Shown here one piece after another: positions 47,516 through 56,843 of a DNA stretch of 64,000 nt. The notes under the pieces were generated by a model. The model made no database searches, was not told the origin of the DNA, and saw nothing but the letters and a program-made list of their open reading frames with translations. The position numbers and the translations under genes were made by a program. Within the stretch, counting starts at the first letter, position 1. Every line of letters begins with the position of its first letter. Source of the stretch: Chitinophagales bacterium (GTDB taxonomy: Bacteria; Bacteroidota; Bacteroidia; Chitinophagales; JADIYW01); contig JAMLHI010000005.1 in assembly GCA_023957235.1 (NCBI GenBank), forward strand, positions 1 to 64,000. Direction: 5' to 3'.

Positions 47516-48199
47516 ATGAAGTTCACATATTATGGTCATTCATGCTTTGCAATAGAAATCAGAGGTAAAAAAATTTTATTTGATCCATTTATTACACCGA
47601 ATGAATTGGCCAATCAGCTTGTGTCTATTCAAGATATTCAATGTGACTATATTTTTATTTCTCATGGTCATGCCGACCATATTGCAGATGCAGTAGAAAT
47701 TGCAAAGAGAACAAATGCAAAATGTGTTGCAGCATTTGAAGTGACAGACTGGTTGCAAAAACAAGGAGTTTCAAATATTCATCCGATGAATACTGGTGGA
47801 AAATGGAATTTTGACTTTGGTATTGTCAAATGTGTAGTTGCCCAACATTCATCTGGACTTCCTGATGGCACTTACGGAGGCAATCCTATGGGATTTGTTT
47901 TTATCACAGAAGAAGGAGATTTTTATTATAGTGGAGATACTGCATTAACATTAGATATGCAATTGATTCCTAGATGGGCTGATTTGAAATTTGCTATTTT
48001 ACCAATTGGCGACAATTTCACTATGGATGCAGAAGATGCTACTATTGCAGCTGAATTTATTAAAACCAATAAAGTCATTGCTGTTCATTACGACACATTT
48101 GGATATATAAAAATCGATCACGCACACGTAAAAAGAATATTTGCTGAAAAAGGCATTCAGTTATTGATGCCTAAAATCCATCAAACAGTCGAGATATAA
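47516..48199 (+). CDS. UPF0173-type metallo-beta-lactamase-fold hydrolase
   Basis: The 227-aa metal-dependent hydrolase starts with 'MKFTYYGHSCFAIEI'. The MBL zinc motif is 'FISHGHADHIADAVE' (HxHxDH, about 54-68), a later His lies in 'CVAQHSSG', and Asp in 'FYYSGDTALT'. The substrate is unknown. A longer TTG start at 47492 exists, but the chosen ATG fits the family's N-terminus. parA follows 10 bp downstream, so they may be cotranscribed. Confidence 0.9.
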   Translation: MKFTYYGHSCFAIEIRGKKILFDPFITPNELANQLVSIQDIQCDYIFISHGHADHIADAVEIAKRTNAKCVAAFEVTDWLQKQGVSNIHPMNTGGKWNFDFGIVKCVVAQHSSGLPDGTYGGNPMGFVFITEEGDFYYSGDTALTLDMQLIPRWADLKFAILPIGDNFTMDAEDATIAAEFIKTNKVIAVHYDTFGYIKIDHAHVKRIFAEKGIQLLMPKIHQTVEI

Positions 48200-48209
48200 G
48201 AAAAATACT

Positions 48210-49013
48210 ATGGGAAAAATCATAAGTGTAGCCAACCAAAAAGGCGGAGTAGGCAAAACGACAACGGCAATAAATTTAGCAGCTAGTTTGGCCATTTTAG
48301 AATACAAAACCTTGTTAGTGGATGCCGATCCTCAAGCCAATGGTACCAGCGGCTGCGGATTCGATCCAAAAGCAATCAAAATCAGTTTATATGAATGCTT
48401 GATTGATGAAAAATCTGCTAAAGATGTAGTTTTAGAGACAGAAACACCTAATTTATTTTTAATACCATCTCACCTTGACCTAGTCGGAGCAGAAATCGAA
48501 TTAATCAATCATCCTAATCGCGAAAATATTATGAAGCAGATGCTTGAACCTATCAAGAACGATTTTGATTTTATAATAATTGATTGCTCGCCATCATTAG
48601 GATTAATTACTGTCAATGCGCTTACTGCTTCAGATGCAGTATTAATACCTGTCCAATGCGAGTTTTTTGCTCTTGAAGGTTTAGGCAAATTACTAAATAC
48701 CATCAAAATAGTACAGACAAGATTAAATACAGAATTAGAAATTGAAGGAATTTTATTGACCATGTATGATACTAGGCTCAACTTGTCTAATCAAGTCGTT
48801 CAGGAAGTCAAAAGAAGATTTGGAGACAGTGTATTCAGAACAATTATACATAGAAACACCCGATTAGGTGAGGCTCAGAGTATGCGTACTCCAGTTATTA
48901 TGTATGACGCTGATAGTAAGGGAGCATTTAATTATCTAAATCTGGCAAGAGAAATCTTACAATCCAATGATTTAATATCGTCAATTGATGGTTCAACTGC
49001 AGAATTAAACTAA
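48210..49013 (+). CDS. parA: Chromosome-partitioning ATPase ParA (Soj)
   Basis: The 267-aa ATPase binds DNA non-specifically and moves ParB-parS complexes. It has the deviant Walker A KGGVGKTTTAINLA (about 11-24) with the signature Lys, Walker A' 'LLVDADPQAN' (about 36-45) and Walker B 'FIIIDCSPSLGLIT'. It starts directly with the P-loop, as chromosomal Soj-type proteins do, with no plasmid-type N-terminal HTH. parB follows after 1 bp. Confidence 0.96.
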   Translation: MGKIISVANQKGGVGKTTTAINLAASLAILEYKTLLVDADPQANGTSGCGFDPKAIKISLYECLIDEKSAKDVVLETETPNLFLIPSHLDLVGAEIELINHPNRENIMKQMLEPIKNDFDFIIIDCSPSLGLITVNALTASDAVLIPVQCEFFALEGLGKLLNTIKIVQTRLNTELEIEGILLTMYDTRLNLSNQVVQEVKRRFGDSVFRTIIHRNTRLGEAQSMRTPVIMYDADSKGAFNYLNLAREILQSNDLISSIDGSTAELN

Positions 49014-49014
49014 T

Positions 49015-49914
49015 ATGGCTAAGAAAAAATTTGTTGGTAGTGGGATAAGAGCTTTGCTTTCTGATATGAGCGAAGAAGCAGAAGTGGTAAAAATAAATGA
49101 ATATGATGTTGATTCCATTATTAATACCGTTTCAAAAATTCAATTAGAAGAAATTGAAGTCAATCCATTTCAACCCAGAGTGGATTTTAACGAAAATGCT
49201 TTAATGGATTTGGCTAATTCTATCCGTATTCATGGAGTTATTCAACCGATTACTGTTAGAAAAATTGCTCCTAAAAAATATCAACTTATTGCAGGAGAAA
49301 GAAGATTACGAGCCTCAAAAATGGCTGGTCAAGTTGATATTCCTGCTTATGTAAGAGAAGTAAACGATCAGGAATCTTTAGAAATAGCATTGATAGAAAA
49401 CATTCAAAGAGAAGATTTGAATGCAATGGAAATTTCTATTAACTACAAGCGACTAATTGATGAATGTGAGCTGACTCATGAATCTTTAGGGGAAAGATTG
49501 GGAAAAGATCGCTCTACAATAACTAATTATCTACGTTTGCTCAAATTACCTCCTGAAATCCAACATGCACTGAAAGCAAGATCGATTAGTATGGGTCATG
49601 CTAGAGCTTTAATCGCTTTACCTGAAATTGATAAATTATTATATGCATTTAAGGAAATCGAATCAAAAGGACTTTCTGTTAGAAAGACTGAAGACTTGGT
49701 GAGAAGTCTTAATAGTGATGTAAAAACTGTAACAAATAAGAACAGTGGAACCAAGCAACTGCCTACTTCTTATCTACAGGTGCAAAATAGATTGACAGAT
49801 GCCTTAGAAACTAAAGTAAAAATTAAAAAGGGAAATACTGACAAGGGAGAGATTGTGATACCATTTTATTCAGCAGCAGATTTAGAAAGACTAATAGAAC
49901 TTTTGGAGAAGTAA
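49015..49914 (+). CDS. parB: Chromosome-partitioning protein ParB (Spo0J)
   Basis: The 299-aa CTP-dependent DNA clamp loads at parS. The N-terminal ParB/sulfiredoxin domain has 'EVNPFQPRVDFNENALMDLA' (about 46-65) and 'YQLIAGERRLRASKMAG', with the CTP-binding GERRxRA motif (about 98-105). Then comes 'IALIENIQREDLNAMEIS'. The HTH follows (SLGERLGKDRSTITNYLRLL, about 160-179), and then the dimer domain. I found no parS-like palindrome in the window. Confidence 0.96.
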   Translation: MAKKKFVGSGIRALLSDMSEEAEVVKINEYDVDSIINTVSKIQLEEIEVNPFQPRVDFNENALMDLANSIRIHGVIQPITVRKIAPKKYQLIAGERRLRASKMAGQVDIPAYVREVNDQESLEIALIENIQREDLNAMEISINYKRLIDECELTHESLGERLGKDRSTITNYLRLLKLPPEIQHALKARSISMGHARALIALPEIDKLLYAFKEIESKGLSVRKTEDLVRSLNSDVKTVTNKNSGTKQLPTSYLQVQNRLTDALETKVKIKKGNTDKGEIVIPFYSAADLERLIELLEK

Positions 49915-49993
49915 TAAGATTTGTTTTCCTTCAATCTTCTTTATCAATAGTGAATATTTTCATTTTATTGGCAAGTAATAATATTTCTATTTT

Positions 49994-51187
49994 ATGAATA
50001 TTCAAGAATACATTCATCAAAGAGTAAGAGAAATTGAAGATGAATTAATCACTACAAGAAGATATCTTCATGCACATCCAGAACTAAGTTTCAATGAAGA
50101 AAAGACGATGCTTTATATTTCTAGTCAATTGACTAAAATAGGCATCCCTCATCAAACTCATATTGGTGGATTTGGAATAGTTGGTATCATAGAAGGCCTC
50201 CAGCCATCTTCCAAAACAATTGCTTTGCGTGGTGATATTGATGCACTTCCAATATTGGAGCAAAACAATGTCCCTTATGTTTCTACTTCTCCTGGCATCA
50301 TGCATGCCTGCGGACATGATGTACACACAACCAACGTATTGGGTGCTGCAAAAATTCTTAATGAGATAAAAGAACATTTTTTTGGTACAATTAAGTTGAT
50401 TTTTCAACCTGCAGAAGAGAAATTGCCTGGTGGTGCTTCTCTAATGATAAAAGAAGGTGTGCTTGAGCATCCTTCTGTTCAAACAGTCATAGGACAACAC
50501 GTTCTGCCCCAATTAGAAGTAGGTAAAATAGGACTACGACAGGGAGTTTATATGGCTTCTGTAGATGAGATTTATATTACTGTCAAAGGGAAAGGAGGCC
50601 ATGGAGCACAACCCAACCTCACTTCTGACCCTATTGTTGCAGCTTCTCAAATAGTCCTTGCTCTTCAACAAATTAATAGCCGAAAAGCCAATCCTATCAT
50701 ACCGACAGTGCTAACAATAGGAAAATTCATAGCAAATGGCACTACAAATGTTATTCCTTCAGAAGTTCAACTAGAAGGGACTTTTAGAACATTTGATGAG
50801 ACATGGAGAGTAGAAGCACATACACATATCAAGAACATAATTGACGGTATTGCTCTAGCCACAGAAACTGAGATTCTTTTACGAATCGAACATGGCTATC
50901 CATTTCTAAAAAATGACGACTTTTTAACTCAGCAAGTGACTAACTGGGCAAAAATGTTTATAGGAGAAGAAAATGTTGAACTCCTCCCTATCCGAATGAC
51001 TTCTGAAGATTTTGCATATTATAGTCATAAAGTTCCTTCTTGTTTCTATCGACTTGGGACAGGTAATTTAAAAAAAGGCATTACATCCTCCATCCATACA
51101 ACTACTTTTGATATAGATGAAGCGGCTTTAAAAATTGGAGCCGGATTGATGGCTTGGTTGGCATACAAACAACTTGAATTCTTATAA
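49994..51187 (+). CDS. M20-family amidohydrolase / peptidase
   Basis: The 397-aa metallo-hydrolase is of the hippurate hydrolase / N-acyl-amino-acid amidohydrolase type. It shows 'RRYLHAHPELSFNEEKTM' (about 22-39), metal ligands in 'MHACGHDVHTTNVLGAAKIL' (about 103-122, Cys/His pair), 'FQPAEEKLPGGASLMI' (about 137-152, catalytic Glu) and a late His in 'SSIHTTTFD'. The lid domain is around 185-300. It cleaves an acyl or amino-acid conjugate in the cytoplasm. It stands apart from parAB by 79 bp. Confidence 0.93.
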   Translation: MNIQEYIHQRVREIEDELITTRRYLHAHPELSFNEEKTMLYISSQLTKIGIPHQTHIGGFGIVGIIEGLQPSSKTIALRGDIDALPILEQNNVPYVSTSPGIMHACGHDVHTTNVLGAAKILNEIKEHFFGTIKLIFQPAEEKLPGGASLMIKEGVLEHPSVQTVIGQHVLPQLEVGKIGLRQGVYMASVDEIYITVKGKGGHGAQPNLTSDPIVAASQIVLALQQINSRKANPIIPTVLTIGKFIANGTTNVIPSEVQLEGTFRTFDETWRVEAHTHIKNIIDGIALATETEILLRIEHGYPFLKNDDFLTQQVTNWAKMFIGEENVELLPIRMTSEDFAYYSHKVPSCFYRLGTGNLKKGITSSIHTTTFDIDEAALKIGAGLMAWLAYKQLEFL

Positions 51188-51204
51188 GCGTAATATCAGC
51201 TTGC

Positions 51205-51543
51205 CTACGCTATCTTTTGATGAGCTTCTTCCAGTTTTTTATTCACTTGCCCAGTAATAAAATGAAAAAGCATTATAAAATCAGACATTAGACTCCATAA
51301 AGGATATTGAAAAGTAGCAGGTTTATTTTTCTCAAAAACAAAATGTCCTACCCAAGCAAAGCCATAACCTATTACAGGCATTAATACAAATTTCCACCAA
51401 ACAGGAGAAAGAATTGCCGATATTAATGTAGCAATAAACAAACTTGTCCCTATATAATGAAGCCTTCTACAAGTGAGATTAGAATGCTCTGTCAAATAAT
51501 ATGGATAAAATTCTTTTAATGATTGAAATCGATTTATGCTCAT
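51205..51543 (-). CDS. Mpo1-like (DUF962) membrane protein
   Basis: The 112-aa protein has about three hydrophobic segments and the family motifs 'YPYYLTEHSNLTCRRLHYIG' (about 13-32) and 'GYGFAWVGHFVFEKNKPATF' (about 59-78), with conserved His. The yeast homologue Mpo1 is an Fe-dependent dioxygenase of 2-hydroxy fatty acids; whether this one has that activity is unknown. It is convergent with the M20 gene. Confidence 0.85.
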   Translation of the reverse strand: MSINRFQSLKEFYPYYLTEHSNLTCRRLHYIGTSLFIATLISAILSPVWWKFVLMPVIGYGFAWVGHFVFEKNKPATFQYPLWSLMSDFIMLFHFITGQVNKKLEEAHQKIA

Positions 51544-51796
51544 GACTAAAAATTATTAATACCAAATTAGTAAAAAAAGTGAATTTTTAGTGTTAAAGAA
51601 AAGTTTTAAATTGACCATAGCAATTTGAATGTAGAAAAATATAGTTGGAGAACCTCAAATTTTAATTTGAAAAAAAAGGATATAATTAATTTATTTGATA
51701 CTGTCAACTTTTTTTACCGAAATATCATATTTTTTATGATTTTTTTGAAACATTGAATGTTTTTATAACGTAAGTATAGGAAATCAACCTAATACT

Positions 51797-52666
51797 ATGA
51801 AACAGTTAAAAATTACTACTAAAATTACTACTCGAGACTCCTATTCTGTTGATAGGTATTTAAGTGAAATTTCTAAACTTCCTATGGTAAAAGAAGAGCA
51901 GGAGATTGATTTGGCTAAAAGAATCAAGAGTGGTGAAAAAAAAGCTTTGGACGAACTAATCATTGCCAATCTGCGATTTGTAGTTTCAGTTGCCAAGCAA
52001 TATCAAAATCAGGGGCTTTCACTCAATGACCTTATTAATGAAGGGAATATCGGATTGATAAAAGCAGCTACAAAATTTGATGAGACCAAAGGCTTTAAAT
52101 TTATTTCCTATGCCGTATGGTGGATACGTCAATCGATACTTCAAGCATTGATGGAACAACCGAGAATTGTTAGGCTCCCTATGAATAAAGCAACGATTTA
52201 TAGTCAAATATCAAAAATAGCTAGTGAATTTGAACAAAAAAACGAAAGAGAGCCTTCAAATGAGGAAGTTGCTGAATTATTAGGAATTAAAGTGACTGAA
52301 ATTGATATGCTTAAACCTTGCTTATCCTATCATATCTCTACAGATCAGCCTGTTGGCGAAGAGAATATAGAGACATTTGGTGACTTTCTTTCAGATAATT
52401 CTGTCCCTCGACCAGATACTTTCTTGAATGAGAAAGCTATGCAGGTTCAGATTGACAGCGCCCTTTCTATTCTTAGCCCTAGAGAATTAATGATTATCAA
52501 ATATTATTATGGCATGAATTACTGCCATCAACAATATAGCCTTGATGAGATTGGAGAAAAAATGTCTTTGACAAGAGAACGTGTTAGACAATTAAAAGAT
52601 AAATCTTTGAGAAAAATCAAAAAGTCAACGGGTACTGTCCTACTAAAACAATATTTGTGTTCATAG
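51797..52666 (+). CDS. rpoD: Primary-type RNA polymerase sigma factor (RpoD/SigA)
   Basis: The 289-aa sigma-70 is of the short form found in Bacteroidota, without the long 1.1 region. It has region 1.2 'VDRYLSEISKLPMV' (about 17-30), region 2 'IANLRFVVSVAKQYQNQG' and 'LINEGNIGLIKAATKFDETKGFKFISYAVWWIRQSI' in parts (about 75-112), region 3, and region 4 'SLDEIGEKMSLTRERVRQLKDKSLRKIK' in parts (about 245-272). It is expected to read the TTTG/TAnnTTTG promoters seen here. A terminator at 52695-52725 ends the gene. Confidence 0.95.
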   Translation: MKQLKITTKITTRDSYSVDRYLSEISKLPMVKEEQEIDLAKRIKSGEKKALDELIIANLRFVVSVAKQYQNQGLSLNDLINEGNIGLIKAATKFDETKGFKFISYAVWWIRQSILQALMEQPRIVRLPMNKATIYSQISKIASEFEQKNEREPSNEEVAELLGIKVTEIDMLKPCLSYHISTDQPVGEENIETFGDFLSDNSVPRPDTFLNEKAMQVQIDSALSILSPRELMIIKYYYGMNYCHQQYSLDEIGEKMSLTRERVRQLKDKSLRKIKKSTGTVLLKQYLCS

Positions 52667-52694
52667 TTTTCATGGTTTTTTATTCATATTTTGG

Positions 52695-52725
52695 AAGCAC
52701 TCTCTAATAAAGAGTGCTTTTTCTT
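52695..52725 (+). terminator. Intrinsic terminator after rpoD
   Basis: AAGCACTCT pairs with AGAGTGCTT around a short loop and is followed by a T-rich tract. It lies between the rpoD stop and rpe. Confidence 0.85.
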
Positions 52726-52736
52726 ATCTTTACGAT

Positions 52737-53396
52737 ATGCGAACTCCTATCATTGCTCCATCAGTACTATCTGCAGACTTTGCCAACCTCAAAGCCTCCT
52801 TCACTCTTTTTAGCGAAAGTCAGGCCGATTGGGTTCATATTGACATTATGGATGGAAGGTTTGTTCCAAATATTAGTTTTGGCTTACCTGTAGTGAAAGC
52901 CATGAGGTCATTAACTGATAAATTTTTTGACGTCCATCTAATGATAGTTGAGCCAGAAAAATATATAGAAGAATTTCATAAAGCTGGAGCAGAACAGATT
53001 ACTGTACACATTGAAGCATGTACACATTTACATAGAACTATACAACAAATACACAATGCTGGTATTAAAGCTGGAGTCGCTGTCAACCCACACACTCCTA
53101 TCTCCTTATTGGAAGATATTTTACCCGATGTTGATCTTATCTGTTTGATGTCAGTCAATCCAGGATTTGGTGGACAAAAATTTATCCCAGGAACTATCAA
53201 AAAAATTCAACAATTAGTATCACTAAGAGCTTCAACTGGCTCACATGCTTTAATTGAAATAGACGGTGGAGTCACTCTCAATAATGCCAAAGAAATTTTT
53301 GAAGCTGGAGCAGATGTTTTAGTAGCTGGAAGTTCTGTGTTCAATGCTCCTCATCCAATTAAAGCAGCTAATGAATTGAAAAATATTGTATGTTAG
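52737..53396 (+). CDS. rpe: Ribulose-phosphate 3-epimerase
   Basis: The 219-aa TIM-barrel enzyme interconverts ribulose 5-phosphate and xylulose 5-phosphate in the pentose phosphate pathway. It shows 'APSVLSADFANL' (7-18), 'VHIDIMDGRFVPNISFG' with metal ligands (about 33-49), 'DVHLMIVEPEKYI', 'LMSVNPGFGGQKFIP' and 'IEIDGGVTLNNA'. Full length. The TonB receptor gene follows within 20 bp. Confidence 0.97.
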   Translation: MRTPIIAPSVLSADFANLKASFTLFSESQADWVHIDIMDGRFVPNISFGLPVVKAMRSLTDKFFDVHLMIVEPEKYIEEFHKAGAEQITVHIEACTHLHRTIQQIHNAGIKAGVAVNPHTPISLLEDILPDVDLICLMSVNPGFGGQKFIPGTIKKIQQLVSLRASTGSHALIEIDGGVTLNNAKEIFEAGADVLVAGSSVFNAPHPIKAANELKNIVC

Positions 53397-53412
53397 TTTG
53401 AGTTTATCATAT

Positions 53413-55917
53413 ATGCGTTATATATTTTTAGCTATTACTGGTTTTTATTTTATTTCAGCATCCTTTGCACAATCCTTGGAATTAAAAGGAATGATAAAAG
53501 ATGACTATGGCAACGGTATTTCAGGAGTTAATATTTCAGCAGAGACAAACACTGGAAAGTATGGTACTATATCTGAGGAAAATGGCACTTACCAAATTCA
53601 ATTGAAGCATCATCAACAAAAAACAATTGTAGTTACATTTAAACATATCTCATTTGAAACAAAAACTGTCAGATTGCAGACATCATTGGGCAAAAACCAA
53701 CAAATGGATATTAGTATGGAGGAAGCAACAAAAGTATTGGACTCTGCCATTGTAACTATCCATACCAATACAAATTCAGACATAAGTGAGACTAAACTTA
53801 ATCCTGAAAACACGACCATGCTTCCATCCGTTAGTGGCAATACCGTTACAGATTTGATTAAGACACTGCCCAATGTAAGTTCTAATAATGAACTTAGTTC
53901 TCAATATTCAGTACGTGGTGGAAATTATGATGAAAATCTTGTCTATGTTAATGATTTTGAAATATATCGACCTTTTTTAGTTTCAAACAGTCAGCAAGAA
54001 GGTTTAAGTTTCATCAACCCTGACTTGACCGAAAGTATTTCATTTAATGCAGGCGGTTTTGAGGCAAAATATGGAGATAAAATGTCTAGTGCACTCAATA
54101 TCAAATATAAAAGGCCTAAGAAATTAGGAGGAAGTGCTACTATGAGCCTATTAGGAGCCTCTGCTCATCTAGAAGGAGCCTCAAAAAATCAAAAACTTTC
54201 TTATTTATTCGGTTTGAGATATAAATCTAATGGCTATCTCTTAGGTAGTTTAGATAAAAAAGGAGAATACAGTCCTAGATTTCTAGATATACAGACTGAT
54301 ATTATTTATACTCCCTCACCAAAAACAGAACTAGAATTACTATTGGGTTTGAGTAATAATAGATTCATTTTTATTCCAGAAACTCAATCTACTACTACAG
54401 GAACATTCAATCAAATAATGCGATTGTCAGTCTATTTTGATGGAAAAGAAAATTCATATTTCAATAACAAAATGGGAGGTTTGGCATTCAAATATAGACC
54501 TAATAACCGTTCAATATATAAAATCATCAGTTCTGCTTGGCAAATCAATGAGAGTGAAAATTTCAACATCATAGGCGAATATTTTTTAGATGAGATTGAA
54601 TCTGACTTTGATAGCGAAAACTTTGGAAAAGTAAAAAATAATTTAGGCATTGGAACATTTCATGACTGGACTAGAAATTCTCTAAAAGGAAATATTTTTA
54701 ATATAGGATTAAGAAATACTCACATCTTCAACAACCATACATTAGAATGGGGAACTTCAATACAGTATGAAACTTTTGAAGATAATATCAGTGAATGGGA
54801 CAGAATAGATTCAGCGGGATTTTCCATTCCATATATTGGTTTACATCCTACAATCATCAACCGATTGAAATCAAATATTCATCTTGATGGAATCAGATAT
54901 CAAGCTTATTTGCAAGATGAATGGCAAATATTAAATGGCAAAAATAAATTATCTGTCAATGGTGGTTTAAGAATGCACTATTGGGATGTCAACAAGCAAT
55001 TTGTCATTAGCCCAAGAGCTCAAATATATTTCAAACCCAATACAAGGAAAGATTTTTCATTAAAAATGTCTGGTGGTATTTATGCACAACCTCCATTTTA
55101 TAGGGAGTTAAGAGATTTTGACGGGCAAATTCACAAAGATGTAAAAGCACAGAAAGCATATCAGTTTGTACTAGGCTCAGAATTGAATTTTCAATTGTGG
55201 AATAGAAATTTTAAATTCACTTCAGAAGCATTTTATAAAAAACTAACAGATATCATTCCTTATCAAGTAGAAGATGTAAGGATACGATATTTCGCTACAA
55301 ATAATGCTAAAGGCTATGCCGCCGGAATTGGCGTTCGCTTATTTGGTGAATTTGTCAAAGGGACAGACTCTTGGATCAGTTTGAGTTTTATGAAAACGGA
55401 AGAAGATATTCTCAATGATTATTATTACAAATACTATAATAAAAACGGAGAACTTATCAGTGGATTTTCCAATGACCAAATCGCTACTGATAGCTCTTTG
55501 ATTCACCCAGGATATATACGTCGCCCATCCGATCAAAGATTTAATATGAGTATCTTTTTTCAGGACTACCTAGTGAAGAATAAAAACTTTAAAATGCACA
55601 TGCAGCTTCACCTAGGAACAGGCTTACCATTTGGACCACCAGACAGAAAGAGGTATAATGACGTGTTTAAAATGCCTCCATATCGTAGAGTAGATATCGG
55701 ATTTTCATATTTGATTGTAGATGGGGAAAAGCAAAACAAAAACCAGTTTTTCAAACACTTTGACAAAATATGGTTAAGTGCTGAAGTGCTGAATCTCCTA
55801 GGAGTACAGAACACTTTGTCCTACCGTTGGATCAAAGACATCAGCAATACACTATGGCCTCTCCCTAATTATCTCACTTCGAGAAGAATAAACGCAAAAC
55901 TATACATTAGTTTTTAA
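53413..55917 (+). CDS. TonB-dependent receptor with carboxypeptidase-like N-domain
   Basis: The start at 53413 gives a signal peptide (MRYIFLAITGFYFISASFAQ); an upstream start at 53386 would overlap rpe. A CarboxypepD_reg-like domain (about 22-105) is followed by a plug ('NTVTDLIKTLPNVSSNNELSSQYSVRGG' in parts, about 140-170) and a 22-strand barrel ending 'NAKLYISF' with terminal Phe. It imports a large or scarce substrate across the outer membrane. There is no SusD partner, so it is not a SusC-type glycan importer. Confidence 0.92.
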   Translation: MRYIFLAITGFYFISASFAQSLELKGMIKDDYGNGISGVNISAETNTGKYGTISEENGTYQIQLKHHQQKTIVVTFKHISFETKTVRLQTSLGKNQQMDISMEEATKVLDSAIVTIHTNTNSDISETKLNPENTTMLPSVSGNTVTDLIKTLPNVSSNNELSSQYSVRGGNYDENLVYVNDFEIYRPFLVSNSQQEGLSFINPDLTESISFNAGGFEAKYGDKMSSALNIKYKRPKKLGGSATMSLLGASAHLEGASKNQKLSYLFGLRYKSNGYLLGSLDKKGEYSPRFLDIQTDIIYTPSPKTELELLLGLSNNRFIFIPETQSTTTGTFNQIMRLSVYFDGKENSYFNNKMGGLAFKYRPNNRSIYKIISSAWQINESENFNIIGEYFLDEIESDFDSENFGKVKNNLGIGTFHDWTRNSLKGNIFNIGLRNTHIFNNHTLEWGTSIQYETFEDNISEWDRIDSAGFSIPYIGLHPTIINRLKSNIHLDGIRYQAYLQDEWQILNGKNKLSVNGGLRMHYWDVNKQFVISPRAQIYFKPNTRKDFSLKMSGGIYAQPPFYRELRDFDGQIHKDVKAQKAYQFVLGSELNFQLWNRNFKFTSEAFYKKLTDIIPYQVEDVRIRYFATNNAKGYAAGIGVRLFGEFVKGTDSWISLSFMKTEEDILNDYYYKYYNKNGELISGFSNDQIATDSSLIHPGYIRRPSDQRFNMSIFFQDYLVKNKNFKMHMQLHLGTGLPFGPPDRKRYNDVFKMPPYRRVDIGFSYLIVDGEKQNKNQFFKHFDKIWLSAEVLNLLGVQNTLSYRWIKDISNTLWPLPNYLTSRRINAKLYISF

Positions 55918-56064
55918 GGCAATACAATCTTTTTCTTAAAGAGATGCTTATAAAAAATTTAGAAATATAATTTTTACACATTGAACATCTCTTTCTTATT
56001 CAAATAATAACATTGGATTTAACAATATATTTAATTTTTGGTTTCTTTTTAGACAAATAAACTT

Positions 56065-56072
56065 TACTTTTG
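56065..56072 (+). promoter_or_regulatory. Probable -7 element before the glycosyltransferase pair
   Basis: TACTTTTG matches TAnnTTTG, with TTTTTG ending at 56040 upstream (24-nt gap, somewhat long). The start codon is 28 nt downstream. Confidence 0.4.
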
Positions 56073-56099
56073 CCTTCTTGAATTTTAAATCATTTTTTA

Positions 56100-56834
56100 A
56101 TGTATTTGTATAAAGATTGGGCTGCTGTTATCCCCATGGCCAATGAAGAAGAAGACTTTGAGCCTTTTGTAAAATTACTCACTTCAGTCCTTGATGTTAT
56201 TGAAAGCGGTAAGATTTATTTTGTAATTGACAATGCCTCAAAAGATAGCACATTGGATCTGGCTAGAGCATTAGAAAAGAAAGATAATCGTTATGAAGTT
56301 GTTTGGGCACCACAAAACAGATCTGTAGTGGATGCATATCTTAATGGATTTAGATATGCTTATGATAAAGGCCATGAATTAATCATTGAAATGGATGCAG
56401 GTTTGTCACATGACCCTAGAGCATTACCCATGTTTTTAAGAGTACTTAATGAAGGAAATGAATGTGCTTTTGGAAGTAGATTTATTAACGGTGGTTCTAT
56501 GGGCGACTCTCCTTTTAAAAGAAGAATGTTATCTAAAACAGGGACTGTCCTTGCTAATCTCTTATTAGGCACTAAATTAAAAGATATGACATCTGGATTT
56601 CAAGGTTTTCATAGAGATGTTATAAAAGCTATTTTAGATTACAAATTACTCTCAAAAGCTCATTTTTATCAGACAGAACTAAGATATCTTTTGAGACATA
56701 GGCGGATTTTTGAAGTACCTATTCATTATAAAGCACCTTCACCAAGAGTATCTCAATCTGCTATCAAAAATGCTAATCAAACTCTTCTACATTATTTTAT
56801 AGAAAGATTAAAAGGAAACAAACCAACTATTTAA
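56100..56834 (+). CDS. Family 2 glycosyltransferase
   Basis: The 244-aa GT-A-fold enzyme resembles dolichyl-phosphate-mannose-synthase-type GT2. It shows 'VIPMANEEEDFEPFV' (about 10-24), 'VIDNASKDSTLDLARAL' (about 42-58), 'IIEMDAGLSHDPRALP' (donor-binding Asp, about 96-111), 'FGSRFINGGSMGD' and 'DMTSGFQGFHRDV'. It has no membrane segments. It is in one operon with the STELLO-type gene 9 bp downstream. The sugar and acceptor are unknown. Confidence 0.92.
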   Translation: MYLYKDWAAVIPMANEEEDFEPFVKLLTSVLDVIESGKIYFVIDNASKDSTLDLARALEKKDNRYEVVWAPQNRSVVDAYLNGFRYAYDKGHELIIEMDAGLSHDPRALPMFLRVLNEGNECAFGSRFINGGSMGDSPFKRRMLSKTGTVLANLLLGTKLKDMTSGFQGFHRDVIKAILDYKLLSKAHFYQTELRYLLRHRRIFEVPIHYKAPSPRVSQSAIKNANQTLLHYFIERLKGNKPTI

Positions 56835-56843
56835 TACACTGCT

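Noticed and set aside
48210-49914. Plasmid partition locus or nearby parS/oriC
   Set aside because: ParA is of the short chromosomal type and I found no parS-like palindrome or DnaA-box cluster; the surrounding genes are housekeeping.
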